DNA of 64,000 nucleotides from JANQPX01 sp965204405. GTDB taxonomy: Bacteria; Pseudomonadota; Alphaproteobacteria; Geminicoccales; Geminicoccaceae. This document shows positions 28,843 through 38,337 of the stretch, one piece after another. Position 1 is the stretch's first letter; every line of letters begins with the position of its first letter. The notes beneath the pieces were generated by a model. That model saw only the letters and a list, made by a program, of their open reading frames with translations, had not been told where the DNA came from and did no database searches. The DNA lies in contig CBDBEN010000005.1 of assembly GCA_965204405.1 (NCBI GenBank), positions 930,001 to 994,000 of the forward strand. Direction: 5' to 3'. The position numbers and the translations under genes were made by a program.

Positions 28843-30135
28843 TCAGCCCAGCTTCATGTTGTCGATGCCCACGACCTTGTCGTAGAGCAGGTAGCAGACC
28901 AGCACCACAGCCAGCAGGACGACGCCCAGAGCCGCCGCCAGGCCCCAGTTGAGCGAGCCTGAAATGTGGTAGGCGATCCGGTTGGAAATGAACGTGCCGC
29001 TGACCCCGCCGACCAACTCCGGCGTGATGTAGTAGCCGATCGCGATGATAAAGACGAGGATGGCGCCGGCCCCGATGCCGGGAATGGTCTGCGGGAAGTA
29101 AACCCGCCAATAGGCCCGCCAGGGATGAGCACCCAAGCTTTCGGCCGCACGCATATAGGAGGGCGGGATGGTCTTCATCACGCTGTAGAGCGGCAGCACC
29201 ATGAAAGGCAGCAGAATGTGGGTCATGGCGATGATCGAGCCGGTGGCATTGTGAATCAGCGCCAGACGGCCATCGTCGCTGAGGATACCGATCGCCACCA
29301 GAAAACTGTTGATCACGCCTTCCTGCTGCAGCAGGGCGATCCAGGCGGTGGTGCGCACCAGGAGCGATGTCCAGAAGGGAAGCAGGACCGCAATGATGAG
29401 CAGATTGCCGATCCGGGTCGGCACCTTGGCGATCAGATAGGCGATCGGGTAGCCGAGCAGGAGCGTGAGCAGCGTAATCACCAGGCTCATCATCAAGGTC
29501 CGGCCAAGGAGACTGAGGTAGATGCGTTTTTTCGGATCGACCCGCTGAATGCCCCCGTCAGGGGACAGCTCCGCGTCGACCGCGGCCAGATAGTAACCCG
29601 CTGTGGTTTCCGGTGAGAATTGCTTGATGGTCTGCCAGGTTTCGACTTGGCCCCAGCGCTTATCGGCCTTGATAAGCTGCTCCTTATAGGGCGCTGCCTC
29701 GATCTTGCCGGCTTTGCGGCCGCTGCTGCGGAACAGGCTCGACATGCCGGAACGCTCATAGTTCAGGCGCTGGCCGACCCGCGTGTTGGTGCGGTTTTCC
29801 TTTGCCTCCTGCAGGTCGAGCACCATAGCTTCGAATGCTGCTTCATCCGGCAGCTCGCCGGAGGTCTGATCCCAGCCTTCAAGGGCGGATGTCGAGCGCG
29901 GCAGGATCTCGGAGACCATGCCGTTGTCGACCGAACGGGTCAGCATGTCGCCGATGGGGATGATGAATGTCAAAAGGATGAACAGGAAGAGAGGAGCAAC
30001 CAGGCTGAGCGCCGCCAGGCGCTGCCGCCTAAGTGCCCGCGCGAGGCTTGCCTTCAGCGGCTTGCCGTCGGCGGTGACCAGAGGGCCTGCGCTTTCGGTT
30101 TCGGTCGGCACATTTTCAGCCGTGAGGTCTGTCAT
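28843..30135 (-). CDS. ABC transporter permease, PotB-like, with long periplasmic insertion
   Basis: This 430-residue permease is longer than classical PotB (about 280). A hydrophobic first segment (about residues 41-63) is followed by about 140 hydrophilic residues, then the normal five-helix core from LLGRTLMMSLVITLLTLLLGYPIAYLIA. The EAA loop AAESLGAHPWRAYWRVYFPQTIPGIGAGAILVF is intact near residue 335. Insertions between helices 1 and 2 are known in alphaproteobacterial polyamine-type permeases. Together with the PotC-like protein and the upstream SBP and ATPase it forms a complete importer. Confidence 0.88.
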   Translation of the reverse strand: MTDLTAENVPTETESAGPLVTADGKPLKASLARALRRQRLAALSLVAPLFLFILLTFIIPIGDMLTRSVDNGMVSEILPRSTSALEGWDQTSGELPDEAAFEAMVLDLQEAKENRTNTRVGQRLNYERSGMSSLFRSSGRKAGKIEAAPYKEQLIKADKRWGQVETWQTIKQFSPETTAGYYLAAVDAELSPDGGIQRVDPKKRIYLSLLGRTLMMSLVITLLTLLLGYPIAYLIAKVPTRIGNLLIIAVLLPFWTSLLVRTTAWIALLQQEGVINSFLVAIGILSDDGRLALIHNATGSIIAMTHILLPFMVLPLYSVMKTIPPSYMRAAESLGAHPWRAYWRVYFPQTIPGIGAGAILVFIIAIGYYITPELVGGVSGTFISNRIAYHISGSLNWGLAAALGVVLLAVVLVCYLLYDKVVGIDNMKLG

Positions 30136-30206
30136 CTCAAGATCGCTTCAAAACAGTGTCACCCCTATCCGGGGCGGTGCAGCACCGCCCCGGACCAGTT
30201 GCGTGC

Positions 30207-31292
30207 TTAGGAGTCCAGCCAAGCCTGGAACTGCTCGGTGATGTCGTCCTGATTGTCCGCCCAGAACTCGTAATTGTAGAGCAGGGTGGTCTTGGCGTTG
30301 TTAGGATCGGTCGGCATGTGGGGCGCCATATCGATGCCTAGGGTGGCATGCTGGCCGACTAGCGGTGCCGATGACGCGCGAGCTGGACCGTAGGAGATGA
30401 ACTTGGCCTGGTCAGCAAGGCGCTGGGTATCGGTGGCAAAGCGAAGGAATTCCATAACCTCTTCTTTGTTGGGAGCACCGGTAGGTACGATCCAGCCGTC
30501 AAGATCGAAGATCTGCCAGTCCCAAAGCATCTTAACCGGCTGTTTTTCCTCTTCGATCACTGAGAAAAGGCGGCCATTATAGGTGGAACCCATCACCACC
30601 TCGCCATCGGCGAGGAGCTGCGGTGTTTGCGCGCCCTTGGTCCACCAGATGACCTCATCCTTGATCGTGCCAAGCTTGGCAAATGCCCGCTCGACGCCTT
30701 CCGGTGTACCGAGGACGTCGTAAATCTCGCTGGGATCGACACCGTCACAGATTAGAGCCCATTCAACATTATTGATCGGCTTTTTCTCGAGTGAGCGCTT
30801 GCCCGGGAACTTTTCGAGATCGAAGACATCGCAGACGCTGGTCGGATCTTCGGAAACCATGTCGGAGCGATAGCCGAAGGTGGTGGAGTAGACGATCTGT
30901 GGGATGAAGCATTCGGAAACCAGAAGATCACCGAAATCTTCGGATGCCGGCGTACCGTCCGGCGCTGGTGCCAAGTCTTCATCATGGTTGATTGGCTCCG
31001 CCAGCCCTTCATCACAGAGCAGGATAGCTTCCGATGCCACCGCATCGACGAGATCCCAGGTGACGTTGCCGACCTCGTTCATGGCGCGAAGTTTGGCGAC
31101 CGCCTCATTGGCTGAATCGTCATTGATGATCTTGATATCAGGATTTTCGGCCATATAGGGGTCGTGGTAGGCGCCCTGCTGGCTTGCGGAGTAAGCCCCG
31201 CCCCAGGAGACGACCACCATCTCGGTCTCGGCCTTTGCCGCCATCGGCAAGGCAACCGCTGCAGCAGCGGCGGCGATCAGAACTTGTTTCAT
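30207..31292 (-). CDS. ABC transporter substrate-binding protein, PotD/PotF family
   Basis: This 361-residue periplasmic protein has a clear Sec signal (MKQVLIAAAAAAVALPMAAKA-ET). The mature part opens with MVVVSWGGAYSASQQGAYHDPYMAENPDIKI, the family-1 extracellular solute-binding pattern seen in spermidine/putrescine and related amine transporters. Acidic stretches such as HDEDLAPAPDG could serve cationic ligands. The ligand is inferred to be a polyamine or similar cation; the family also includes opine and thiamine binders. The gene follows the ATPase by 93 bp and precedes the permeases. Confidence 0.88.
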   Translation of the reverse strand: MKQVLIAAAAAAVALPMAAKAETEMVVVSWGGAYSASQQGAYHDPYMAENPDIKIINDDSANEAVAKLRAMNEVGNVTWDLVDAVASEAILLCDEGLAEPINHDEDLAPAPDGTPASEDFGDLLVSECFIPQIVYSTTFGYRSDMVSEDPTSVCDVFDLEKFPGKRSLEKKPINNVEWALICDGVDPSEIYDVLGTPEGVERAFAKLGTIKDEVIWWTKGAQTPQLLADGEVVMGSTYNGRLFSVIEEEKQPVKMLWDWQIFDLDGWIVPTGAPNKEEVMEFLRFATDTQRLADQAKFISYGPARASSAPLVGQHATLGIDMAPHMPTDPNNAKTTLLYNYEFWADNQDDITEQFQAWLDS

Positions 31293-31385
31293 TTGACACT
31301 CCCTTTCATGAAATCATCGTTGGCGGCAAAACAATCAACGCGATAGCGTGATCACCATGCCGAATTCTCCAAGCCCTTTTCGGGC

Positions 31386-32480
31386 CTAAACAGGCAGCGC
31401 ATCCAGGGCACGGCAATCTTCGACATGCCAGCCGATCTTGATCTCATCCCCTGGCCTGAGGTGCTCGTGTTGGGCGGCGTTGGGAACTTTGACGACAAAA
31501 TCGTCATGGCCGCAGACGTTCACCCGTGTCCGCATATGGTCGCCTAGATAGATCTGTTCCTCCACCTTGGCATCGAAGATATTGGGAAGAGCGCCGTTCG
31601 CGGGGTTGATGGTCACCCGCTCGGGGCGAAGCGAGAGCAAGGTATCCGTATCACCTTGACGGACATTGACGGCAAGCGCATTGATCTCCCCGCCTTCGAC
31701 CTCGACCCGGCAGGTCGTGCCATTGAATCCCTTGATCTTGCCCGAGAGTTTGTTGTTCTCGCCGATGAACTGGGCGACGAAGGCGTTTTCCGGTCGTTCA
31801 TAGAGGTCTTCGGGGGAGGCAAGCTGCTGGATCACGCCGTCATTGAAGACGGCGATCCTGTTCGACATGGTCAGCGCTTCGCTCTGATCGTGGGTCACGT
31901 AAACATTCGTCACGCCGAGGTTTTCGTGAATGTGCTTGATCTCGTACTGCATCTGTTCGCGCAGCTGCTTATCGAGTGCGCCGAGCGGCTCGTCCATCAG
32001 CACCAGCTTTGGCTCGAAGACGAGGGCTCTCGCCACCGCCACCCGCTGCTGCTGGCCGCCGGAGAGCTGACCCGGGCGACGGCTGCCGAACTCGCCGAGC
32101 TGCACCATGTCGAGGGCCCGTTGCACCCGGCTGTCAATCTCGGTCTGCGGGATCTTTCTAACGTCCAGCGGAAAGGCGAGGTTCTCGTTCACCGTCATAT
32201 GCGGGAAAAGGGCATAGTTTTGAAAAACCATACCGATATCGCGTTTATAGGGCGGCACATTGTTGATCGGCTGGCCGTCGAGAATGATCTCGCCATGGGT
32301 GGCCGTCTCGAAGCCGGCAAGCATCATGAGGCAGGTCGTCTTCCCCGAGCCCGAAGGCCCAAGCATGGTCAGAAACTCGCCCTGGGCGACATCGAGATTC
32401 AGGCTTTTGACGACGAGTGTTTCGCCGTCATAGCTCTTTTGCACATCTGCGAAGCGTACATAAGCTTCATTCTCAGCCAC
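31386..32480 (-). CDS. ABC transporter ATP-binding protein, PotA-like
   Basis: This 364-residue protein has Walker A GPSGSGKTT (about 42-50), the Q-loop VFQNYALFPHMTV, ABC signature LSGGQQQRVAVARAL, Walker B LVLMDEPLGALD, the H-loop VTHDQSEA, and a C-terminal TOBE domain (about 280-360) typical of PotA/MalK-type ATPases. It powers the importer encoded by the three following genes and is first in the operon. Confidence 0.93.
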   Translation of the reverse strand: MAENEAYVRFADVQKSYDGETLVVKSLNLDVAQGEFLTMLGPSGSGKTTCLMMLAGFETATHGEIILDGQPINNVPPYKRDIGMVFQNYALFPHMTVNENLAFPLDVRKIPQTEIDSRVQRALDMVQLGEFGSRRPGQLSGGQQQRVAVARALVFEPKLVLMDEPLGALDKQLREQMQYEIKHIHENLGVTNVYVTHDQSEALTMSNRIAVFNDGVIQQLASPEDLYERPENAFVAQFIGENNKLSGKIKGFNGTTCRVEVEGGEINALAVNVRQGDTDTLLSLRPERVTINPANGALPNIFDAKVEEQIYLGDHMRTRVNVCGHDDFVVKVPNAAQHEHLRPGDEIKIGWHVEDCRALDALPV

Positions 32481-32706
32481 GCCGTCCGCTCTCCCTGCTA
32501 CCCCGCTCGCCGGGGTTTTTTAAAAACTGAATGCCACCGTAATGCAAAAGATGCAGAAAAGACAACATTCTTACGACGGTTCCCGCTCCCATCGACCGCC
32601 CCTTAGCGGCGATAGACACCGAATAGGCAGCAGCTCTTTAGTTGAATTAAAGAAAATTGAAACTGCATGGAGAACTCTTCCGGGCGTGACCTCGAAGGCC
32701 GGTTGG

Positions 32707-33348
32707 TTAATACAGCTCCTCCCGAATATTCTGGTCGATTTGATCGTCATAGCTCCTGACCGTTTCGGCGCTGGTATGCGCGTCGACGACATCGGCAATC
32801 ATCCGGCCGAGCGTCGGCATCGTTTTTCGATCGACTTTCGCGTCCTCATGCCAGAGGCGGGAGCGGATCAGCGCCTTGGAGCATTGCAGGAAGACCTGAT
32901 CGACCGTCACCACCAGGGCGAGATTGGGTAGCCTGCCGTCAACGGCATGCCGGTTCAGGATCTCCGGCGCAGTCACCAGGACCGCTTTGCCATTCAATCT
33001 CAACGTTTCGGTAAACCCTGGAATGAAGAACAGCAGGCCGACATGGGGGTTGTGAACGATATTGCTCAGTGAATCGATCCGATTGTTGCCCGGGCGATCC
33101 GGCAAGATCAGGGTCTTGTCGTCAGCAACCTCGACGAAGCCCGGTGCATCACCGCGCGGTGAATTGTCGGCGCCGCCGTCGGGCCTCGATGTCGCCAGGC
33201 AGAGGAAAGGGGAAAGCTCGATGAAACGCCGGCAATGCCGGTCCAGATGATCCAGCTCCTTCATCATCGCCAGCCGGCTCGGCGCCTTGAACTTGGCGCG
33301 CAAAGCGGCTTCGTCGGTGATCTTGTCGGTCTCGGCAATACCCAGCAT
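32707..33348 (-). CDS. Pyridoxamine 5'-phosphate oxidase-family protein (flavin-binding split barrel)
   Basis: This 213-residue protein has the split-barrel motif FLCLATSRPDGGADNSPRGDAPGFVEVADDKTLILPDRPGNNRIDSLSNI region (residues about 48-96), like the MSMEG_1061 group of PNPOx-related proteins that bind FMN, FAD or F420. It lacks obvious PLP-biosynthesis context. It is transcribed toward the polyamine importer, 226 bp away, and diverges from an unrecognised gene across an AT-rich gap (33349-33567). Confidence 0.8.
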   Translation of the reverse strand: MLGIAETDKITDEAALRAKFKAPSRLAMMKELDHLDRHCRRFIELSPFLCLATSRPDGGADNSPRGDAPGFVEVADDKTLILPDRPGNNRIDSLSNIVHNPHVGLLFFIPGFTETLRLNGKAVLVTAPEILNRHAVDGRLPNLALVVTVDQVFLQCSKALIRSRLWHEDAKVDRKTMPTLGRMIADVVDAHTSAETVRSYDDQIDQNIREELY

Positions 33349-33567
33349 GGCTGCGGCCTCCTTGGCTTTCCCTCGAGAGAAGCATAACCCTGTTGCGGTA
33401 GGTATGGATATGATAAAAATTCAAATAAATTAACAATAAAAATTAACTACTTTCAAAGTTAATAAGATGATTAATTTTTTAAAGATGGATTTTTATTGAA
33501 ATTATCAGAAAATTCATATAGTATTCCATTGTCTTTTGAGAACGAGTCAAGCAAACGGAGCGCGCCT

Positions 33568-34116
33568 TTGACCTGCCTTATCGAGACTGCCCGGAAAGAC
33601 CTGCTGGCCTTCGATCAGGGTCAGGCGGATGCGACGTGGGAATGGACACAGGAACAGGCGCTTCGGGTTTTTCGTGCCCGAGGGGTGGGGGCTGCAAAGA
33701 GCAATTGGGAACGGGCCTTGAGAATCGCCAAGGACCATTTCGAGCGTGGCGACCCGCGGATTGCGGCAAGCTGCACGAACCAGGCGTTCTGGCTTATCCG
33801 CCAGAAACAAATCTCGCAGGGGGCACGCCTTCTGGACGAAGCCATGCGCTGCTGGGAGGATAGCTGGTGCTGGGTGCCGCTGATGGTGCCGCCGCAGCTT
33901 GGAGAGCGGGTCGAGGAAAGCCATTATAACGAAGCGGCCCGGAAAAAATTCTACGCGTTCATCAAGCACGGCCAATCGATCACCGAAACATTGGCGCGAG
34001 ATCATCGTCTGCCGACCGGAGGTCTAGAGGATTGGCTCGAGCATAAGCCGAAGACCATGAGCGACATCCGGAAGCTGGTCGCCTCGGTATTTCTGATTGC
34101 CTCCGAAAAGCCGTGA
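33568..34116 (+). CDS. Hypothetical protein, helical, TPR-like
   Basis: I do not recognise a named family. The protein is about 182 residues, predicted helical, with a stretch WERALRIAKDHFERGDPRIAASCTNQAFWLIRQKQISQGARLLDEAMRCWE that resembles two helical-repeat hairpins, and a Trp/Pro-rich segment SWCWVPLMVPPQ. No signal or membrane segment is present. There is no ATG near the front: TTG at 33568 has GGAG 6-7 nt upstream, while the alternative TTG at 33496 lies in AT-rich sequence without a ribosome-binding site but would add 24 residues. It may be a cytoplasmic protein of unknown role. Confidence 0.6.
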   Translation: MTCLIETARKDLLAFDQGQADATWEWTQEQALRVFRARGVGAAKSNWERALRIAKDHFERGDPRIAASCTNQAFWLIRQKQISQGARLLDEAMRCWEDSWCWVPLMVPPQLGERVEESHYNEAARKKFYAFIKHGQSITETLARDHRLPTGGLEDWLEHKPKTMSDIRKLVASVFLIASEKP

Positions 34117-34685
34117 TCGTGAACGAATGCCCACGGTTGCCATTGACCTTAAGCGATTGAAAACTTTTTCAGGATAAGCTCTGGTTGCGCCGCATAGTGC
34201 GGTGCCATCAATGTTTTTGAACGAGGAAGCTGAAGCGCTCTAGCTCATGGTTGCCGTCTCCCTCATGCCGCCGGTCGACCGCTGTGCCTCTTGCGAGGGG
34301 CAAAAGGCGGAGAGCAAGGCACGTGACATTGCGACGGCCAGGGAGGCAGCGGCTTTCGATGCCACTGGACCTGGGGCAGATGTCCAGCCTTCGCCTGGTT
34401 CTCTGCCGTCTCCTGCCGCAGATGACGTCAAGACAAACCCGGTGGATACGACGGCTCGCCCTCTTCTGTCGCCGGACCTCGCCGTTCAGGCGTCGCTTGC
34501 AGGTGCCGAGAGCGGCCAGGTTGACAGAGGTAGTGACCCGGCGCTCAGGCTCCAGGCTTTCCAGGCCTATGGCAGCGGGGGAGGGGGCTGATCCGAGCCT
34601 TGGGATCAAGCCTATGATGTCAATTCAAAAAGTGGACTGATCGTCGCGTTCTGAAATGCGGACGTCTACCGTATCGGACATGCCA
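34117..34685. other. 569-bp gap between convergent genes, no supported gene
   Basis: Open frames on both strands (for example 34247-34591 + and 34208-34609 -) overlap each other, lack ribosome-binding sites and have low-complexity Ala/Ser/Pro composition. At 34229-34240 the string AGCGCTCTAGCT resembles the terminal repeat of the palindromic elements in this window, so a decayed half-element is possible. Confidence 0.4.
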
Positions 34686-35291
34686 TCAGAATCCGTAGCG
34701 GAAGCCGGCGCGCAGCTGCGTGACCCAGACATCGTCGCCGCCGCCATCCAGCGTGGTATAAGAGACACGCACGCCGGGAACCAATTCAAGGCCACCGCTG
34801 ATCGGCAGGGACAGGCCGACTTCCCCATGAGCGGTAAATTCCAATTCGTCGTCCCCATTGCCATTGTCCAGATTGGCAAGGCCCGCGCCTGCCCCCGCAT
34901 AGGGGCGCGATGGAATTCGGAGGAGTTCATTGGGAGCGAAATCATAGTAGGCCGTTCCGAGCAGCCTCGTGATCTCAAGCTCAAAGCCGCCTTGCTCATT
35001 TTCAGCGGACTCGTAGAGGAACTCCCCTTCCATGCGCAGGTTCGGATCGAGCCGATAGCCGGCCAGGGCTGAGATCATGAAATTCGCGAGGTCGAACTCG
35101 ACGTCATCAATGTCCCAAAAGATCGACTGGCCGATAGCACCTCCGATATAAAAGCCTTGTACCTGATCTGCGTCCGGAGGGTCTGCTTGCGCCAAGGCGG
35201 AACTGGTCAATAGTGTAACGCCGGTCAGGAAGGCAGTCCCTGCCGGCAGAGTGCCCGTCAGGCCGGCAAGGATTACGCGTTTTAGCATCAT
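34686..35291 (-). CDS. Outer-membrane beta-barrel protein (OmpA/porin-like)
   Basis: This 201-residue protein has a Sec signal ending ...TSSALA-QADPP. The mature part alternates hydrophobic and polar residues in eight likely strands: GFYIGGAIGQSIFW, NFMISALAGYRLD, LRMEGEFLYESAE, RLLGTAYYDFA, RPYAGAGAGLANL, and a final strand ending RAGFRYGF with the C-terminal Phe required for outer-membrane insertion. The pattern matches small OmpA-like or Opa-like barrels. The ATG at 35291 was chosen because GGGGAG lies 7 nt upstream. The role is unknown. Confidence 0.85.
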   Translation of the reverse strand: MMLKRVILAGLTGTLPAGTAFLTGVTLLTSSALAQADPPDADQVQGFYIGGAIGQSIFWDIDDVEFDLANFMISALAGYRLDPNLRMEGEFLYESAENEQGGFELEITRLLGTAYYDFAPNELLRIPSRPYAGAGAGLANLDNGNGDDELEFTAHGEVGLSLPISGGLELVPGVRVSYTTLDGGGDDVWVTQLRAGFRYGF

Positions 35292-35874
35292 TTCACTCCC
35301 CTTCTCTCGTACTTGCTTCAAGCTTGCCCGCCCTCCTGGCAGTTCTCAGTCGGGGTGCCGTCACTGACATGCGCCGACTGAATGAAAAATGAACAAACCG
35401 TTCATTGATTGGGTCCGACTGGAGACCAGTGGTATGCTCGGCTGCTTAAGCTTCCAAACATACCGCTAGTCTCAAAACATGAAGTCACCTCGCAGTATCT
35501 TGAGTGCTCCATCTAAATAACTAAAGCACAAAAAAATATTTTCCTTATATGAAATTTTTTTTCCAATAAATTATGTGTTACGAATATGAATAAATATTAG
35601 GCAGATGCACCATAGATGTAAGTGTATTGGAAAGACAATGCAGTTTATCTGCAGGCGTGTGAATATTTTTGTGTTTTTATCTTTGTAGTTGTTTTTTTGA
35701 CTTTGCTAGCTTATGGGGCGATTTGGCTAATGCTGCTGCATAGTGGCGGCGGAAGTCATTGCTAATACAGTGAAACTATTGGTGGGCGCACTGTCTCGGC
35801 GGTGCCTGACAGGCTGCGCTCAGCGGCATCCAGCCATAGGCGATAGGAAGCTGACATGGGAACCTTGTGCGCGA
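35292..35874. other. 583-bp gap, strongly AT-rich core, no gene
   Basis: It contains the promoter of the outer-membrane protein. From about 35510 to 35710 the base composition falls sharply, with long A and T runs, unlike the GC-rich surroundings. No frame of credible length is present. An imported or regulatory AT-rich segment is possible. Confidence 0.5.
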
Positions 35875-36072
35875 TCAGTTGAACCGGTCATCCTCTTCCC
35901 GATCCCGCCTTCCGGGCCTCACCAGCAGATAAATCGGCAGAACGACGATCAGCATCAGGAATGTGCCGAGCGTCCACAGAATGGTGGCCCAGATCGGCAC
36001 CTGGCGAATCCAGGCATGAAAGAACACGAAAATCGCCGCGATAACGGCGATGATGATACCAACCAACTCCAT
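35875..36072 (-). CDS. Small membrane protein, two transmembrane segments
   Basis: A 65-residue protein with two hydrophobic helices, LVGIIIAVIAAIFVFFHAWI and WATILWTLGTFLMLIVVLPIYLLV, and a charged tail RPGRRDREEDDRF. The layout is typical of small inner-membrane proteins of unknown function. The ATG follows GGGAACGCTCG. It stands alone, with the aldolase and kinase genes behind it on the same strand. Confidence 0.65.
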   Translation of the reverse strand: MELVGIIIAVIAAIFVFFHAWIRQVPIWATILWTLGTFLMLIVVLPIYLLVRPGRRDREEDDRFN

Positions 36073-36239
36073 CGAGCGTTCCCGACCTCGCCTGCATCAT
36101 GGGCAAGCATTCTTGGCGCCTTTGGTGGGTGATAGCGTCCAATGGTACGCAATGACAACGTTCGATGATGCTATCGGGCCGTATTTGTGCGTAAAGCAGT
36201 GATGCCGCGTAAAAAAACCGGCGAGAGGCCGGTCGAAGG

Positions 36240-36863
36240 TCATGAACGCCGGCAATGCTCGATGAAGGCTTTGGCGTTCTCTTCGATGGTCAGGAGCGAC
36301 ATGCCGGGTTTGTAAAGAGCCGAGCCCAGGCCGAAGCCGGAGGCTCCGGCTTCGAAATAGGGTGCCATCCTGTGTGGGGTAATACCGCCGACCGGGAGGA
36401 GCTTGATCGGAGGGCGGAGCACGGCACGCCATGCCTTGACGACCGCTGGCGGCAAGGCTTCGGCCGGGAACATCTTCAACGCATCGGCACCGGCATCGAG
36501 GGCAGCGAAGGCCTCTGTCGGCGTGGCCGCTCCGGGGACACAAAAAAGGCCGAGGTGATCCGCTTTCCTGATCACGCTGGTGTCCGCATGAGGCATGATG
36601 ATCAGCCTGCCCCCCGCTTTGGCGACATCACCGATATCGCTTGCGCGCAGCACGGTACCGGCGCCGACGACGGCATGGTCGCCGAAGGCATCGGCGAGGC
36701 GCTCGATGCTGTCCAGCGGCCTCGGTGAATTCAGCGGCACCTCGATGACCCGAAAGCCGGCATCGATCAGCAACTCGCCGACGGCAAGAGCCTCCTCGGG
36801 TTCGATCCCGCGCAAGATGGCGACCAGCGGCAGGTGATCGAGAGCACTATCGAGGTCGGTCAT
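36240..36863 (-). CDS. dgoA: 2-dehydro-3-deoxy-6-phosphogalactonate aldolase
   Basis: This 207-residue class I aldolase of the KDPG/KDPGal family has VAILRGIEPEEA (catalytic Glu), GFRVIEVPLNSPRPLDSI, GAGTVL, and DALKMFPAEALPPAVVKAW with the Schiff-base Lys. The PLNSP substrate loop and the adjacent dgoK point to KDPGal rather than KDPG. It cleaves 2-dehydro-3-deoxy-6-phosphogalactonate to pyruvate and glyceraldehyde 3-phosphate. The start at 36863 overlaps the end of dgoK and has AAAGG 9 nt upstream; an ATG three codons earlier is too close to that site. Confidence 0.9.
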   Translation of the reverse strand: MTDLDSALDHLPLVAILRGIEPEEALAVGELLIDAGFRVIEVPLNSPRPLDSIERLADAFGDHAVVGAGTVLRASDIGDVAKAGGRLIIMPHADTSVIRKADHLGLFCVPGAATPTEAFAALDAGADALKMFPAEALPPAVVKAWRAVLRPPIKLLPVGGITPHRMAPYFEAGASGFGLGSALYKPGMSLLTIEENAKAFIEHCRRS

Positions 36864-37869
36864 CAGAACCATCCTTTGATCCGGCGATCAGCTTCGCTCG
36901 TTCGCCGATGAAAAAATGCCCGCGCGCCGCTGCTGTATCGTCGGCCTTGGTGGCGCTGAGGCCGCCAAGAGCCAGAGCTTCTAGGTAGCGTTCGGCAAGA
37001 TGTGAGGCACCGATCACGGTCATCGAAGCTTGATCCTCCGGGCCAGGCCGATTGCTGAGCGCCTCATTGATCTCGCTGCCGACCAGCAGGCCCGAGAGAT
37101 AAGCGGCAACAGCTTCCGGCGGCAAGCGCCCGAACAGGGGCAGGGTGCGGGCACTGAAAAGCCGTTGCAGCAGGCCGCCGGGCAGGCTCTTCGCAAAACG
37201 AACCCCCTGCTCGAAGGCCACAGCATCGTGCTGCTCGTCGCTTCCCTCCATAAGACGGCCGAGAATGCTATGCCCTTTCAACAAGGCGAACAGCTCACCG
37301 GTCATGAAGGTCGCAAACCAGGCGATCTTGCCATGCTCGACCAGCACCCATTTTGAATGAGTACCAGGCATGATCAGGAGATGCCGGCCGTCATCATGAC
37401 CGATAGCCCCGGCAATCTGTGTTTCCTCACCGCGCATGACATCAGGCGCCAAGCTTCCCGGGTTCCGCGAGAGACCGGGAACGACATGGACGTCCGGATC
37501 GTCGGGATGCTCAACCAGTGCTGTTGCCAGATCGTCCAGCGTCGCCGGGACCGGCAGATAGGGGGCTTCGATCCATCCTTGGCGTGAACCGATCATGCCC
37601 GAAAGGATCACCGGCATCCCGGGCGTTCGCCACGTGCCGATGACGGTATTCAGCGTTTCGGCAAAGGCGCCGTTCTCGACCTTCAAGATACCCTTGTCGG
37701 CGTGGGCGCTGTCCAGAATTCGTCCGTTTGATCCAAGCCGATAGGCCCGAAGCGAGCTTGTCCCCCAATCGACACCGATCAGAGCTGTCTCCGCACTGGC
37801 TTGTTGCTCATCGGCGCTAGATCGCATCATCGGGATGTCGGTACTCCTACCACTGCTGCCCGCCGGCAT
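36847..37869 (-). CDS. dgoK: 2-dehydro-3-deoxygalactonokinase
   Basis: This 340-residue kinase has the N-terminal phosphate-binding motif LIGVDWGTSSLRAYRL and LLIMPGTHSKWVLVEHGKIAWFATFMTGELFALL, the signature of the DgoK family. It phosphorylates 2-dehydro-3-deoxygalactonate at C6, the step before the aldolase whose gene overlaps its 3' end by 17 bp. The first 25 residues are Ser/Gly-rich and may not be translated; an ATG pair at 37827-37830 is an alternative start. Dehydratase and transporter genes of the galactonate pathway are not in the window. Confidence 0.9.
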   Translation of the reverse strand: MPAGSSGRSTDIPMMRSSADEQQASAETALIGVDWGTSSLRAYRLGSNGRILDSAHADKGILKVENGAFAETLNTVIGTWRTPGMPVILSGMIGSRQGWIEAPYLPVPATLDDLATALVEHPDDPDVHVVPGLSRNPGSLAPDVMRGEETQIAGAIGHDDGRHLLIMPGTHSKWVLVEHGKIAWFATFMTGELFALLKGHSILGRLMEGSDEQHDAVAFEQGVRFAKSLPGGLLQRLFSARTLPLFGRLPPEAVAAYLSGLLVGSEINEALSNRPGPEDQASMTVIGASHLAERYLEALALGGLSATKADDTAAARGHFFIGERAKLIAGSKDGSDDRPR

Positions 37870-38043
37870 CCGTTCAAGGGCTCTTCTCCGCAGGCCAATT
37901 CGTCAAAACCGAAAGTAGCGTTAAACTCTAGCAAGCCTTCCGGCAATAGGAAGCCGAGCGCCGGCCCATGAGCAGTTTCGACGGCAAGGCAAGTCGTCTA
38001 CCATAGGCGCCCTGAATGTCCACAAGCAAAGGGAGAAGCCGGC

Positions 38044-38337
38044 ATGGGGCTTTTCGGATCGTTGAAGTCCCTCTTTGGCGGGGGGGAAGGCGAAGAGGCG
38101 GTGGCGGACAAGGTCGACTATAACGGCTTTTCGATCCAGCCAGCGCCCGAGCGCCGGGACGGCGGCTGGAATACGGCCGGCCTGATCACCAAGACGGTGG
38201 ATGGCGAGGAGAAGGAGCATCGCTTCATTCGTGTCGATACCCACAGCAATCGGGACGATGCGGTCAGTTTCTCCATCACGAAAGCACAGCAGATCATCGA
38301 TGAGCAGGGCGATCGCCTCTTTCAAACCCGCCGCTGA
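38044..38337 (+). CDS. HlyU family protein
   Basis: This 97-residue protein has a Gly-rich start (MGLFGSLKSLFGGGEGEE) followed by a compact domain, YNGFSIQPAPERRDGGWNTAGLITK...HRFIRVDTHSNRDDAVSFSITKAQQIIDEQG, matching the HlyU family (PF10115). Despite the name, these short proteins are unrelated to the winged-helix HlyU of Vibrio and their role is not established. GGGAG lies before the ATG. The alkB-like gene overlaps its 3' end. Confidence 0.85.
   Translation: MGLFGSLKSLFGGGEGEEAVADKVDYNGFSIQPAPERRDGGWNTAGLITKTVDGEEKEHRFIRVDTHSNRDDAVSFSITKAQQIIDEQGDRLFQTRR

Noticed and set aside
34247..34591. 114-codon Ala/Ser/Pro-rich frame
   Set aside because: No ribosome-binding site, low complexity, and an equally long frame on the opposite strand.
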